Assembly (NCBI RefSeq): GCF_022234545.1
Contig: NZ_JAIEUI010000010.1
Coordinates: 62,001-126,000, forward strand
DNA length: 64,000 bases
Direction: 5' to 3'
DNA from: Paenibacillus piscarius
GTDB taxonomy: Bacteria; Bacillota; Bacilli; Paenibacillales; Paenibacillaceae
In this document: positions 50,978 to 60,099 of the stretch, piece by piece
Numbering within the stretch: the first letter of the stretch is position 1
How the letters are laid out: each line of letters opens with the position of its first letter
Position numbers and translations under genes: made by a program
The notes under the pieces: model-generated
Seen by the model: only the letters and a program-made list of their open reading frames with translations
Told to the model about the DNA's origin: nothing
Database searches by the model: none

Positions 50978-52567
50978 TTAATGAGTCTTGAACGCGGAGG
51001 CGGACTTAGCCAGATCCTCGGATAACAGGGCCAAGGCCTGGCAGGTGGCTGCCGTCTCCTCAGAAGCCGCGGCCGATTCCTCACTGGAGGCAGCGATCGA
51101 CTGAACCGAGCTCATCACCTCTGCGGCTTGGGCGGCTTCCTCTTCGCACGCGGCTGCAATCTCATTGACCTTCAGTGAAGATGTATTTACCATCTGTATA
51201 ATCTGTTCAAAAGCATGGCTGGTCATCGAGGACTGCTCTACGCTCTCGGCTACAGCCCGCACGCTCTGCTTCGTATTCTCCTGCATCGCCTTGATGATCT
51301 TCGTAATCTCCTTTGTGGCATCACTGCTGCGCTCCGCCAGCTTGCGGACCTCGTCGGCCACCACCGCGAATCCGCGGCCCTGCTCTCCGGCACGTGCTGC
51401 TTCAATAGCCGCATTCAGCGCCAGAAGATTGGTCTGCTCGGCAATGTCGTCGATCACTTCGATGATATCCCCGATTTTGCTGGAGTCGTCTTCCAGTTGC
51501 TTCATCTGATGATTGACTGTCTGCATTCCCTGCAGCGAGGTTTCAACCACGTATCCGCCTTCCCGGGCCGTGCGCACCGTCTCATTAGACAGCTCCGCCG
51601 CTTCCTCCGCGCTTGAGGCGACCGAATCAATGGCCAGCGACAGCTCTTTGAACAGCTCGGTAATATTATTAGCCGCTGCCGACTGGTTGGTGCTGGTTCC
51701 GGCAATCTCCTGAGTGCTGGCTGAGATCTGTTCGGAGGAGGCAGCAACGCTCTGCGAGTTCATCACAATGCCGTTGATCAATTCCTTGAGATTAAGAACC
51801 ATCTGGTTCAATGCGGTGGCGAGCTGCCCCACTTCATCCTTAGTGGAAATATCCGCCTGCTGCGTCAGATTGCCGTTCGCAACCTCCGAGGCCACATGCA
51901 CCATCTGCATCAGCGGTCTGGAGATAGATCTGGCGATCAGATAACCGATCATAATGCTTAGAATCACCCCAACGATGACAACGGAAAGTGTAAGCGTGAA
52001 GGCCGAAGAATAGGCAGACTGCGAGTGATTGTTCGCTTCCTCCGCCAGCTCCACATTGACCTTGATCAGACCATTCAGGTTGCTAAGCACGATCTGGCCC
52101 TGCGGATTCAGCTTGGTAGCAAGAAAAGCGTTGAAGGCAGCAGGATTATCCTCCCCGGCCAGCACCAGTGCTTCATCAAATAACTTGCCATACGTCTCAT
52201 AATCCCTGTCTAAGCCTGCCAGCAATTCCTGCTCCTTCGGAGTAGTCGCCAGCGGACGGTAGTTATCCACCTTCTCCTTGATCTCCTGGCGGCCTGCGTT
52301 AATGCTGTCGCGAAAGGAAGCCATCTGTGTATCATCGGTTGAAGTGCTCATATCCCGTATATACACCCGGTTAATCTGGTAACTGATTTGGGCTGCCGAC
52401 AGGTCTCTGACGGAGATCAGGTTATTGCTGTACATCTCTTTCATGTTCTGGTTGCTGCTGCGCAGGGATAAGACCGAATAGATTCCGAGACCCGCCATAA
52501 TTAAAGAGACAATCAAAAAAGTGGTGATAATCTTTGTTGCTGTTTTCATGTTACCGAACCATTTCAT
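50978..52567 (-). CDS. Methyl-accepting chemotaxis protein (membrane receptor)
   Basis: The 529-residue receptor has a helix at about 12-31, an extracellular four-helix-bundle sensor (32-185), a second helix at 188-210, a HAMP domain (ARSISRPLMQMVHVASEVAN) and a cytoplasmic signalling hairpin. The tip is EQTNLLALNAAIEAARAGEQ followed by GRGFAVVADEVRKLAERS, the site that binds CheA and CheW. The 4HB sensor type usually detects small ligands; which one is unknown. It is first in the operon with cheW and cheA. Confidence 0.93.
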   Translation of the reverse strand: MKWFGNMKTATKIITTFLIVSLIMAGLGIYSVLSLRSSNQNMKEMYSNNLISVRDLSAAQISYQINRVYIRDMSTSTDDTQMASFRDSINAGRQEIKEKVDNYRPLATTPKEQELLAGLDRDYETYGKLFDEALVLAGEDNPAAFNAFLATKLNPQGQIVLSNLNGLIKVNVELAEEANNHSQSAYSSAFTLTLSVVIVGVILSIMIGYLIARSISRPLMQMVHVASEVANGNLTQQADISTKDEVGQLATALNQMVLNLKELINGIVMNSQSVAASSEQISASTQEIAGTSTNQSAAANNITELFKELSLAIDSVASSAEEAAELSNETVRTAREGGYVVETSLQGMQTVNHQMKQLEDDSSKIGDIIEVIDDIAEQTNLLALNAAIEAARAGEQGRGFAVVADEVRKLAERSSDATKEITKIIKAMQENTKQSVRAVAESVEQSSMTSHAFEQIIQMVNTSSLKVNEIAAACEEEAAQAAEVMSSVQSIAASSEESAAASEETAATCQALALLSEDLAKSASAFKTH

Positions 52568-52827
52568 GTGGCTTCCCCCTGTGGTTACAACTTAGCGTCC
52601 TGTATGCGGCGGTAATCATGCACTCCCCTATCAGCCGTCGGGACATCTTCAGCTATATTTCGACATAATTCGTTAAATAATTTATATATCTTTTTAATAA
52701 TTTTCACTTTATTTTCACTTTTACGTTCACGCTTTAATCCTTTATAACTATTAATGAATTTCGCAATGAAAAATTTGTAAAAAATCCGCTTGACAGAATA
52801 GCCGCTTATCACTAAACATAGCAAGTA

Positions 52828-52867
52828 GAAACGGCTTTGCCGTCCTTATAAGGACGGCACCCGTTTC
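52828..52867. repeat. Nested palindromic element
   Basis: A perfect 20-bp palindrome (GCCGTCCTTA and its complement, 52839-52858) is nested in a 7-bp outer stem, GAAACGG (52828-52834) with CCGTTTC (52861-52867). No T-run follows. From memory, similar segments followed by GAGAAATATAAGGATAAG are scattered between genes of Paenibacillus, so I infer a dispersed intergenic repeat. Confidence 0.5.
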
Positions 52868-52928
52868 AGCGAGAAATATAAGGATAAGTTATCATGTGCA
52901 ACATATAAATTCTTATATTTGGAGCAAA

Positions 52929-52951
52929 GGGGGCCCCCCCCCCCCTCCCCC
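52929..52951 (+). other. Homopolymeric G5-C12-T-C5 tract in the symporter leader
   Basis: Five G, twelve C, a T and five C follow one another 25-47 bases before the start codon at 52976. Such a run can slip during replication and could vary leader length or structure, or could be a sequencing artefact. Confidence 0.55.
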
Positions 52952-52975
52952 ATCCTGCGCGAAAAGAGGCCTTCC

Positions 52976-54331
52976 ATGACAACCAAAGTACCCGTGGCCG
53001 AAAAAGTGATTTTCTCCGGCGGTCTCCTGGGCCAGAACATGCTGTATAGCTTCATCTCAATGTACATTCTGTTCTTCTATACGGATCTGCTGGGGATTCC
53101 GGCTGCTGCAGCCAGTGTCATACTGGTGGTCGCCAGCATCTTCGATGCCTGTCTTGATCCGGTGATGGGCATGATTGCCGACAAGACCCGCTCCAGGTGG
53201 GGCAAGTTCCGGCCTTATCTGCTGTTCGCCCCTTTCCTGATTGCGCTGGCGACAGTAGTCTGCTTCTGGGACTTTAGCGGCACGCCTGCCGTGACGCTGG
53301 TGATCGCTACCGTATCGTATCTGCTCTGGGGCCTGCTGTACACCGTCTGTGACACTCCGCTCTGGGCTTTATCGTCCGTTATCTCCAGAGATCCGGGGGA
53401 ACGTACCTTATTCGTCACCTTGGGCAAAATCGGCGGCACTCTCGGTGCGGTTATCATCACGGTGGGCGGCATCCAGCTTCTGCTCGCCTTCGGCGGTGAA
53501 CGGAGTTCCCATGCCTACCTGTATTCAGCCATTGTGATCGGGTTCATCGCTGCGCTGTCCATATTCCTGACCGGAATGTTCACCAAGGAACGGGTCACCC
53601 CATCCGCCGAGACCATCCCGTTCCGCCGCAATCTGCAAACGGTGTACACCAACAAACCTCTGCTCACCCTGCTGGCTTCGCTGCTGATTATCAACCTGGT
53701 GAACGGAATCCGGCAGAGCATCCAGCTCTATTACGTAGTTTATGTATGGGGGAATGCGGGGTACGCCACACAGGTTGGAATCAGCCTGGTGGCCGGTATG
53801 CTGCTGGGGATGATGGCTACGCCGCCGCTGCTGCGCCGCCTGTCCAAGAAGAAGGTATTCATTGTCTCCTGCATTCTGGGGAGTATCTCCTGTATCCTGC
53901 CTTATCTAATCGGAGATCATCAGGTGCTGCCCACGCTGATATGGTTCGGAGTCAGCTTCTTCTTCACCGGCATGACCACCATTGTAAGCACTTCAATGCT
54001 GCTGGACACCATTGATTATTCAGAGTGGAAGCTTGGCTTCCGGGGCGAAGGGATCGTGTTCTCTACGAACACTTTTGTCACCAAGTTCAGCGGGGCGTTG
54101 TCGCGGCTCATTATCGGCGCCGGCCTGAGCTTACTCAGCTATGTGGAGAACCAGCCGGCTACGCCGCAGCTGCAGGATGGCCTTAGCCTCATCATGTTCC
54201 TGGTGCCCGCCCTCTGCTTCCTGGCGGCTATCCTGCCGATTCTGTTCTACAATCTGAACGACCGGCAGCGGGTGCAGATTCAGAACGAGCTGGAGCATAA
54301 CCGGACCGTACAAGCTGTGAAGCAGAGCTAA
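52976..54331 (+). CDS. Sugar:cation symporter of the GPH family
   Basis: The ATG at 52976 has AAGAGG 6 bases upstream. A longer frame back to 52919 would translate the poly-C tract and is rejected. The 451-residue protein has about twelve helices and the GPH signature region DACLDPVMGMIADKTRSRWG followed by KFRPYLL, as in MelB, XynP and YicJ. Such carriers import glycosides, pentosides or hexuronides with H+ or Na+. The second half has the matching DTIDYSEWKLGFRGEGIVFS. It is followed 30 bases later by a PIG-L deacetylase gene, so the pair may handle an N-acetylated sugar. Confidence 0.92.
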   Translation: MTTKVPVAEKVIFSGGLLGQNMLYSFISMYILFFYTDLLGIPAAAASVILVVASIFDACLDPVMGMIADKTRSRWGKFRPYLLFAPFLIALATVVCFWDFSGTPAVTLVIATVSYLLWGLLYTVCDTPLWALSSVISRDPGERTLFVTLGKIGGTLGAVIITVGGIQLLLAFGGERSSHAYLYSAIVIGFIAALSIFLTGMFTKERVTPSAETIPFRRNLQTVYTNKPLLTLLASLLIINLVNGIRQSIQLYYVVYVWGNAGYATQVGISLVAGMLLGMMATPPLLRRLSKKKVFIVSCILGSISCILPYLIGDHQVLPTLIWFGVSFFFTGMTTIVSTSMLLDTIDYSEWKLGFRGEGIVFSTNTFVTKFSGALSRLIIGAGLSLLSYVENQPATPQLQDGLSLIMFLVPALCFLAAILPILFYNLNDRQRVQIQNELEHNRTVQAVKQS

Positions 54332-54361
54332 AATCATACTATTCAATAGGAGCGATTAGAG

Positions 54362-55117
54362 ATGGAATTATCCGAAATGTCTGCCCTGATGTCACCGCCC
54401 GATCTGAGCGGCTGCCGCAGAATCCTGTGTATTCAGCCGCACCCGGACGACAACGAGGTGGCAATGGGCGGCACGATTGCCTCGTTCGCGGAGAAGGGCT
54501 GCGAGATTCACTACTTGACCGTCACCAGCGGCGACCTGGGGGCAGCCGACGCGCATACCTCCTCAGCCGGTATCGCCGCAATCCGCGCACTTGAACTGGA
54601 AGCAGCCGGGCGGTCGCTGGGAGCCACCGCGTTCCACCAGTTGGATCACGGGGACGGCACACTGGAGCATATTCCGGCACTCGCGGGAGAGATTGCCGAG
54701 GTGATCCGCACCATGCAGCCGGATGCCGTGTTCTGTCCTGACCCGTGGCTGAGCTATGAGGCGCATTATGACCATATTGTCACCGGCAGGGCGGCCGCCC
54801 ACGCCTTCCTGTCCTCCGGGCTGCCGCTTTATCCGAGAGGGACCAGCACCCAGCCCTGGCAGCCGAAGGCCATCGGCTTCTATCTGACGGCTGAGCCTAA
54901 CACGGTGATTGACATCACGGACCACTTCGAGCGAAAGTTCGCAGCCATGGCCCTTCACCGCAGCCAATTCAGCGGGGAGATGCTGGCGATGTACCGGATC
55001 TACTTCCGGGAGCAGGGCCGCCAGCTGGCTGAAGGCCGAGGCTTCGGGCTGGGAGAAGGCTTCAAGGTACTGTCCCCGCTGCATCTCCACTGCTTCGTGG
55101 ATGCCCGGCGGATCTAG
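54362..55117 (+). CDS. PIG-L family deacetylase
   Basis: The 251-residue protein has the zinc site typical of the family: PHPDDNEVAMGGTIA (His and Asp pair) and a histidine in YEAHYDHIVTGRAA. Members such as MshB, BshB and GlcNAc-PI deacetylase remove the acetyl group from N-acetylglucosamine derivatives. The sequence VFCPDPWLSYEAHYDH is conserved. The substrate is probably an N-acetylated sugar imported by the symporter encoded upstream, but this is inferred from position. A bacillithiol role (BshB) is the main alternative. Confidence 0.88.
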   Translation: MELSEMSALMSPPDLSGCRRILCIQPHPDDNEVAMGGTIASFAEKGCEIHYLTVTSGDLGAADAHTSSAGIAAIRALELEAAGRSLGATAFHQLDHGDGTLEHIPALAGEIAEVIRTMQPDAVFCPDPWLSYEAHYDHIVTGRAAAHAFLSSGLPLYPRGTSTQPWQPKAIGFYLTAEPNTVIDITDHFERKFAAMALHRSQFSGEMLAMYRIYFREQGRQLAEGRGFGLGEGFKVLSPLHLHCFVDARRI

Positions 55118-55127
55118 GGTGACAGAC

Positions 55128-55172
55128 AAAAGAGCAGCAAGCCTCCTAACTGGAGATTTGCTGCTCTTTATA
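55128..55172. terminator. Bidirectional terminator
   Basis: A 12-bp stem (AAAGAGCAGCAA with TTGCTGCTCTTT) with an inner CTCC/GGAG pair lies between the convergent PIG-L and GNAT genes. TTTATAT follows on the plus strand. Confidence 0.88.
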
Positions 55173-55181
55173 TAAGGGGAA

Positions 55182-56021
55182 CTATGGCAACCGGTAGTAG
55201 GGGATGGTCCGCAGCGGCTTGAAGCCCAGCTTCTGCGCCAGTCGGTAAGAGCCTGCATTCTCCATACGGCAGCCCCACACTGGCTCCAGTCCCTGCTCCA
55301 GACAGTAATCGATGAGCGCACAGCATACAGAGAAGGCGAAGCCTTTTCCCCGGTGGGCTGCAGCCGATTCTATGCCGATCTCCAGCTGCTCCGCTGTACG
55401 GTAGGCTGAGAACGCACTTGAAGCATCTTCCCCCTCCCAGCGCAGGGTGTAGCCTACGCCTGAATTCAGAAAGTGTTCTGCATCACGCCAGAAATACCGG
55501 GGAATGACCAGTCCCGTCTGTTCGCCGAACCCCTCACCGTTCATCAGTCTTATATCGGCATCCTGCCGGAACCATTGCTTCCTGGCCTCCCGGTAGACTT
55601 CTGCGTCAAAAGTAAAATTCACCCGGGTATGCGTGTACATCCGGCGCCGGCCCGCCGCTTCAGGCTGAAGATCCTCCTGATCAAGCTGCGCATTATGCTC
55701 CTTCACTACAGCTTCGAGCAAAGGCTCCCAGCCGCCTGCCGGATCGGCCTGCAGCCATTCGGCTGAAGCTCTGCGTCCCGTCTCGTTAGTCATATACTCC
55801 TTTAATCCCCTATTGAACTCTTCATTGCCAGAATCTCCATAGATCAGTGACATCCCATATTCATGAGTAACATAGAAGGTACGCGGGCTCTGCACACAAT
55901 CCACATAGACATAACCTGTTGTCTGCCCCTTCAGCACGGCTTCGGCGAATAATGTGTTTATTTTCACTTGTCCTAACGGCGGCAGTGCCAGATCATAGTA
56001 CCGGCGGTCCAGCTTGAGCAT
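55182..56021 (-). CDS. GNAT acetyltransferase (two-part, PF12746-like)
   Basis: The 279-residue protein is longer than a simple GNAT. The N-terminal half (TTGYVYVDCVQSPRTFYVTH, YGMSLIYGDSGNEEFNRGL) matches a group of Bacillota proteins in which the catalytic fold is C-terminal. There, GIESAAAHRGKGFAFSVCCA has the acetyl-CoA loop HRGKGFA, and ENAGSYRLAQKLGF is the standard end. The acceptor is unknown. It is a single gene. Confidence 0.82.
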   Translation of the reverse strand: MLKLDRRYYDLALPPLGQVKINTLFAEAVLKGQTTGYVYVDCVQSPRTFYVTHEYGMSLIYGDSGNEEFNRGLKEYMTNETGRRASAEWLQADPAGGWEPLLEAVVKEHNAQLDQEDLQPEAAGRRRMYTHTRVNFTFDAEVYREARKQWFRQDADIRLMNGEGFGEQTGLVIPRYFWRDAEHFLNSGVGYTLRWEGEDASSAFSAYRTAEQLEIGIESAAAHRGKGFAFSVCCALIDYCLEQGLEPVWGCRMENAGSYRLAQKLGFKPLRTIPYYRLP

Positions 56022-56146
56022 GGTCCTCTCCTCTTTTCTGTGATTAACTATATGTATTATACCTTGTCTCCGCAGAAGCTGTGTTATAATACATTGATTG
56101 TTCTTCTATTCCCTTAAATCAATATCACCTTGAAAGGAAATTACCT

Positions 56147-57184
56147 ATGATTAATCATATACCTGAAGTGAATTTCACTACTTCTCCTTACTATAATCCC
56201 AGCCTCAAAAATGTCGTCATTCTGGCGACCGGCGGCACCATTGCCGGCAGCGGCGAAGCGCACAAAACGCTGAATTACGAGCCCGGCGCACTGCCTGTGC
56301 AGGATCTGCTGGACAGCGTGCCGCATCTGGAGCGGCTGGCGAATTGTGCAGGCGTACAGGTCAGCAATCTGTGCAGTGCCGATATTACCAGCGAACACTG
56401 GCTCACGCTGGCTGCTTACATTAATACGCTGGCCCTGCGGGAGGACATACACGGATTCGTGATTACTCACGGCACCGACACGCTGGATGAGACCTCCTAC
56501 TTCCTGAACCTGGTGATCAAAACCGATAAGCCGGTCATTATCACCGGCTCCATGCGTCCGGCTACCGCCATCAGTGCAGACGGGCCGCTGAATCTGTACC
56601 AGTCGGTGGCGCTCGCAGCCAATCCCGAAGCCCACGGTCAGGGTGTAATGGTTGTCTTCGCCGAAGGCATCTACAGCGGCCGTGATGTCCAGAAGGTGAA
56701 CACCTTCAAGGCCAATGCCTTCGATGAGCGCGATTTCGGCTGCCTGGGCTATATGCGCGACAGCCATGCCTTCTTCTATACCCGCACGCTTAAGCGGCAT
56801 ACCACCGCAGCGCAGTTCGACGTGTCGGGCATGACCTCGCTGCCGGAGGTGTCGGTAGCTTACTTCCATGTTGATGCGAATCCTGGCATTCTCGATTATC
56901 TGGCGACCATCTCCAAGGGCATCGTGATTGCCGGAGCAGGCGGCGGCATCTACAGCAAGCCGTGGATCGACAAGGTTGGCGAGCTGAAGAACAATAACAT
57001 CCCTGTCGTCCGCTGCTCGCGGATCTCCAGCGGAATCACACTTAAGGACTCGTACATTGACTTGTCCGCCAATTCCATTCCCTGCAACAGCCTGGTCCCG
57101 CAAAAAGCCCGAATTCTGCTCTCCCTTGCGCTGACACAAACCACCGGCTACGAGGAGATTGCGGCCATGTTCAACGAGTACTGA
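56147..57184 (+). CDS. L-asparaginase, type II-like
   Basis: The 345-residue enzyme has both asparaginase signatures: VVILATGGTIAGSGE (catalytic Thr31 in TGGTIAGS) and GFVITHGTDTLDETSYFL (Thr110 and Asp111). PVIITGSMRPATAISADGPL fits the type II group. It hydrolyses L-asparagine to aspartate and ammonia. No signal peptide is present (MINHIPEVNFTTSPYYNP), so unlike many type II enzymes it is probably cytosolic or only loosely classed as type II. The start has a GAAAGGAAA site. A strong terminator follows. Confidence 0.92.
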   Translation: MINHIPEVNFTTSPYYNPSLKNVVILATGGTIAGSGEAHKTLNYEPGALPVQDLLDSVPHLERLANCAGVQVSNLCSADITSEHWLTLAAYINTLALREDIHGFVITHGTDTLDETSYFLNLVIKTDKPVIITGSMRPATAISADGPLNLYQSVALAANPEAHGQGVMVVFAEGIYSGRDVQKVNTFKANAFDERDFGCLGYMRDSHAFFYTRTLKRHTTAAQFDVSGMTSLPEVSVAYFHVDANPGILDYLATISKGIVIAGAGGGIYSKPWIDKVGELKNNNIPVVRCSRISSGITLKDSYIDLSANSIPCNSLVPQKARILLSLALTQTTGYEEIAAMFNEY

Positions 57185-57200
57185 ACAATTGGAGTCACTT

Positions 57201-57245
57201 AAAAGGGTGTCCCGTTAGCCATATCATGGCGCGGGACACCCTTTT
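57201..57245. terminator. Bidirectional terminator after the asparaginase gene
   Basis: A 14-bp stem, AAAAGGGTGTCCCG with CGGGACACCCTTTT, has T-runs in both directions and separates the asparaginase gene from the convergent kinase gene. Confidence 0.92.
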
Positions 57246-57270
57246 GTCTGTGAAGTTGGCAGGAGGGCGC

Positions 57271-58671
57271 TCAGCCCGTTGCAGGCGGAAATTGAAAGGT
57301 GAGGACTGCACCGCTGCCTTCGGAGCAGTTCCGGGCATTAAGGCTTCCGCCGCAGCGTTCCACAATGGCGCGCGAGATGGCCAGCCCCAGCCCGGACTCG
57401 CCGTTCTTGCCTTTGACGAATCTGTGGAACAGGCTGGGCAGCAGCTCCCGCGGAATGCCCGGGCCGTCATCCGACACTGTTAATCTAATCCCTCCCTTGT
57501 CTGCACCCGCCTTAATATATATATTCTTGCCGGCGTAACGCGCAGCATTGGTTAATACATTCAGCAAAGCCTGAAGCAGCTTATCCCGGTCAGCCTGCAT
57601 CGCCAGCCCGGCACCTCCGGCAATCTCCGTATGCAGTACGAGCTGTCTGCGCACCAGCAGCGGATTGACCCGCTCAACGGCTTCAGTCACCAGCTCCTCC
57701 AGCCTGAATTCCACCGGCCGGAAAATGTCCTCCTCGCTGTCCAGCTTGGCCAGAAGTGTCATTTCCCCGACCAGATCCCGCAGACGTCCGCTTTCACCCA
57801 GGATAATATCCAGCCCTTTACGGACATCTTCGCCTTCAAACACCCCGTCCCGGATGCCTTCTGCATACCCGGCTATCGACATCAGGGGAGATTTCAGCTC
57901 ATGGGAAGCATTCTGGAAGAACTGCTTCTGCACCCGGTTGAACCGGTCCAGTTCGCCGGCCATTTCATATACAGCCCGGGCTACAGAGCCGATCTCGCCG
58001 CCTGCCCGGATCAGATTCACCTCGGCAAAACGCCGGTTTTTCACTTTTCCCAGCTCCTGGCGCAGGCTCATCAGCGGATGAATCAGCTTTCTGGTAATGA
58101 ACAGGCTGAACAGGAACATCACGGCTGCACCGACGGCGAAGACAAGGATCAGGCGTTTGAGCAAGGCCTGCTCAATGGCCTGGATTCTGCTGACCGGGGT
58201 CAGCAGGGTCAGCTTCCCTTGGGGAAGCGCATTGACCTGCACCAGGTAACGCCGGTCACTGCCATCCCATAAGTTCTGGAGAGTATACGGCTCCGCAGCG
58301 GCTACGCCAGTCCTTCCGTGGTCCAAGCCCGAACCCTCCGGGTCGGGCCCCGAGACCACGTTTCCTTGCTGATCCGTCACAATGGCCTGCACTCCGCTGG
58401 ATAGCGTAGCATAAGGAGCGGTTAGCATTATACTTTCCGGCACTTGCCCAGCCCCTGCAGCGGGAAGGGGCTGCTGCTGCAGGCTGGCAGTCAGCGTAGC
58501 GCCCAGCGTCCGCAGTCCCTCCTGCTCCTTGCCGATGAAGTGATCCATCAGCACCCAGTGAATCAGTACTCCGGTGATAGACAGGACAAGCAGCAGAGAC
58601 AATCCAAACGCAGTATTAATTTGATGTACCAGCTTCATGTGCTTCATCCGACCTTTGAGCTTCGCCATCAT
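57271..58671 (-). CDS. Sensor histidine kinase
   Basis: The 466-residue kinase has two helices (about 20-42 and 172-194) around an extracellular sensor of about 130 residues, then a HAMP domain. His257 lies in QFFQNASHELKSPLMSIAGY. The ATP-binding part has LLNVLTNAARYAG, VSDDGPGIPRELLPSLFHRF and GESGLGLAISRAIVERCGGS. It partners the regulator encoded 1 base upstream. The divergent secreted protein gene at 59537 may be a target. The sensor domain has no motif that tells the signal. Confidence 0.92.
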   Translation of the reverse strand: MMAKLKGRMKHMKLVHQINTAFGLSLLLVLSITGVLIHWVLMDHFIGKEQEGLRTLGATLTASLQQQPLPAAGAGQVPESIMLTAPYATLSSGVQAIVTDQQGNVVSGPDPEGSGLDHGRTGVAAAEPYTLQNLWDGSDRRYLVQVNALPQGKLTLLTPVSRIQAIEQALLKRLILVFAVGAAVMFLFSLFITRKLIHPLMSLRQELGKVKNRRFAEVNLIRAGGEIGSVARAVYEMAGELDRFNRVQKQFFQNASHELKSPLMSIAGYAEGIRDGVFEGEDVRKGLDIILGESGRLRDLVGEMTLLAKLDSEEDIFRPVEFRLEELVTEAVERVNPLLVRRQLVLHTEIAGGAGLAMQADRDKLLQALLNVLTNAARYAGKNIYIKAGADKGGIRLTVSDDGPGIPRELLPSLFHRFVKGKNGESGLGLAISRAIVERCGGSLNARNCSEGSGAVLTFQFPPATG

Positions 58672-58672
58672 G

Positions 58673-59377
58673 CTAGTCCCTCCCTTCTCTCATCCGGTAG
58701 CCGTGTCCCCAGACCGACTCCAGCGGCAAATCGCTGATTTTTTTGCGGATACGCTTGATCAGATGGTCAACCGCCCGGTCACTGCCGAAGTAATCATCCC
58801 CCCAGACCTGCCTAAGCAGCTCTTCCCGCGTAAACGCCCGGTTTGGATGCCCGGCAAACACATGCAGCATCAGGAACTCCTTACTCGTCATCTCTACCTC
58901 TGATCCATGCCAGAAGCATCTTCTCTCTTCCGGAAGCAGCCGCAAGCCGCCCAGCTCAATCCCCGGGGCGAGCGGAAGAGCCGCCGTAACCCGGGGCTGC
59001 CGGAGACGCTCCCACCTCTCCAGTTGGCGCCGGATCCGGGCCACCAGCTCACGGGGACTGAACGGCTTGACCAGATAATCGTCGCTGCCAAGCTCAAGAC
59101 CGAGTATTTTGTCCACCTCGTTATCCTTCGCTGAGATCATAATAATCGGAACCTCCGCTTCATCGCGGATCCGCCTGCACAGTTCGTACCCGTCCATCCC
59201 CGGCAGCATAATATCAAGCACCCACATATCCGGAGGAGCGCTGGTCCACAATTCCCAGGCCTCCTCGGCACTTCCCAGGCCAATGGTGCGGAAATTCTCC
59301 TTATGTAAATAAGCTTGTACCAGATTGCGTATATTCTCATCATCGTCCACAACGGCAATGACCGCCATATTATTCAT
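58673..59377 (-). CDS. OmpR-family response regulator
   Basis: The ATG at 59375-59377 has GGAGGG 8 bases upstream, so I reject the longer frame to 59479. The 234-residue protein has a receiver with Asp55 in DMWVLDIMLPGMDG and Lys in DDYLVKPFSPREL. The winged-helix output domain has VEMTSKEFLMLHVFAG and GSDRAVDHLIKRIRKKI. It shares an operon with the kinase and is divergent from a secreted protein gene. Confidence 0.93.
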   Translation of the reverse strand: MNNMAVIAVVDDDENIRNLVQAYLHKENFRTIGLGSAEEAWELWTSAPPDMWVLDIMLPGMDGYELCRRIRDEAEVPIIMISAKDNEVDKILGLELGSDDYLVKPFSPRELVARIRRQLERWERLRQPRVTAALPLAPGIELGGLRLLPEERRCFWHGSEVEMTSKEFLMLHVFAGHPNRAFTREELLRQVWGDDYFGSDRAVDHLIKRIRKKISDLPLESVWGHGYRMREGRD

Positions 59378-59536
59378 TCCAAGCACCCTCCAAGGTTTTC
59401 TCTGCTCTATTATAGCAAGCTGCCGGAGGCGGTAGGGCTCTGCCATTGTTTTTCCACAAAGCGGCCCATTTCCTGCCACAGAAGAACGCTATATTAGGAG
59501 CTGTAAGACAACCATACAGATGAGGAGTGTTAATTT

Positions 59537-60088
59537 ATGAACCGCTTGATCTTTAGAAAAATGGCCCTGTCCACCCTGCTGCTGTCCTCCATTGCCACCC
59601 CGGTGTTCGCCGATGCCGGTAACGTTCCGGGACAGACGGCAACCCCCGCTGTCACGTCTACCGCCGCTGCCGTTGTTACTGAACAAGGCACTACCCTGGT
59701 TGCTTCCTCCTTCCCCGGCCTGCTGGCTCTGGCGGAGCGCTATGCACCGGATACGGTTCAGGATTGGACCGACACGCTTAGCAGATACAATACGGCGGCC
59801 GGTATTGACGTGAAAATTATTAACCTTGATGCAACAGGGCAAGTTCCAGCGGCTACAGCATCAGCTGTTTCTGTGAGCCTTACTTCCGCCGGACATAACG
59901 GCTCTATAGCCATTGAAGCCGCTGCTCCGTCCATGCTGCCAATGTTCGAAGACAACGAATTCTTCCAAGCTCAGACAGAGCTATTGAAGTTTGTAGAATC
60001 CAAGGATGCCGCAGCGGTCAAGCAGGCCCTGGCTGGTTTGCTGTCACAGTATAAAGAGCATGCCGCCAAGATGGAAAAAGCCAAGTAA
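59537..60088 (+). CDS. Secreted protein of unknown function
   Basis: A GAGGAG site lies 9 bases before the ATG. The 183-residue protein has a signal peptide, MNRLIFRKMALSTLLLSSIA, with cleavage near PVFA-DA. A low-complexity stretch rich in T, A and V follows, then an acidic domain with helices such as FPGLLALAERYAPDTVQDW and ALAGLLSQYKEHAAKMEKAK. It has no cysteines and no enzyme motif. It is divergent from a two-component operon (159 bp between the starts), so it may be its target or ligand-side partner. Confidence 0.68.
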   Translation: MNRLIFRKMALSTLLLSSIATPVFADAGNVPGQTATPAVTSTAAAVVTEQGTTLVASSFPGLLALAERYAPDTVQDWTDTLSRYNTAAGIDVKIINLDATGQVPAATASAVSVSLTSAGHNGSIAIEAAAPSMLPMFEDNEFFQAQTELLKFVESKDAAAVKQALAGLLSQYKEHAAKMEKAK

Positions 60089-60099
60089 ACAAGGTTACG

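Larger units (their letters stand above)
52568..52975. other. AT-rich intergenic region with palindromic element and poly-C tract
   Basis: About 400 bases separate the divergent receptor and symporter genes. An AT-rich part (52660-52800) probably holds the receptor promoter, but I could not fix a sigma-D site. A small minus-strand frame at 52585-52824 has no family features and is not accepted. The palindromic element (52828-52867) and the poly-C tract (52929-52951) are described separately. Confidence 0.6.

Noticed and set aside
52585..52824. Small minus-strand open frame (79 codons) upstream of the MCP gene
   Set aside because: Lies in AT-rich promoter DNA, lysine/isoleucine-rich without a domain, and lacks a ribosome binding site.
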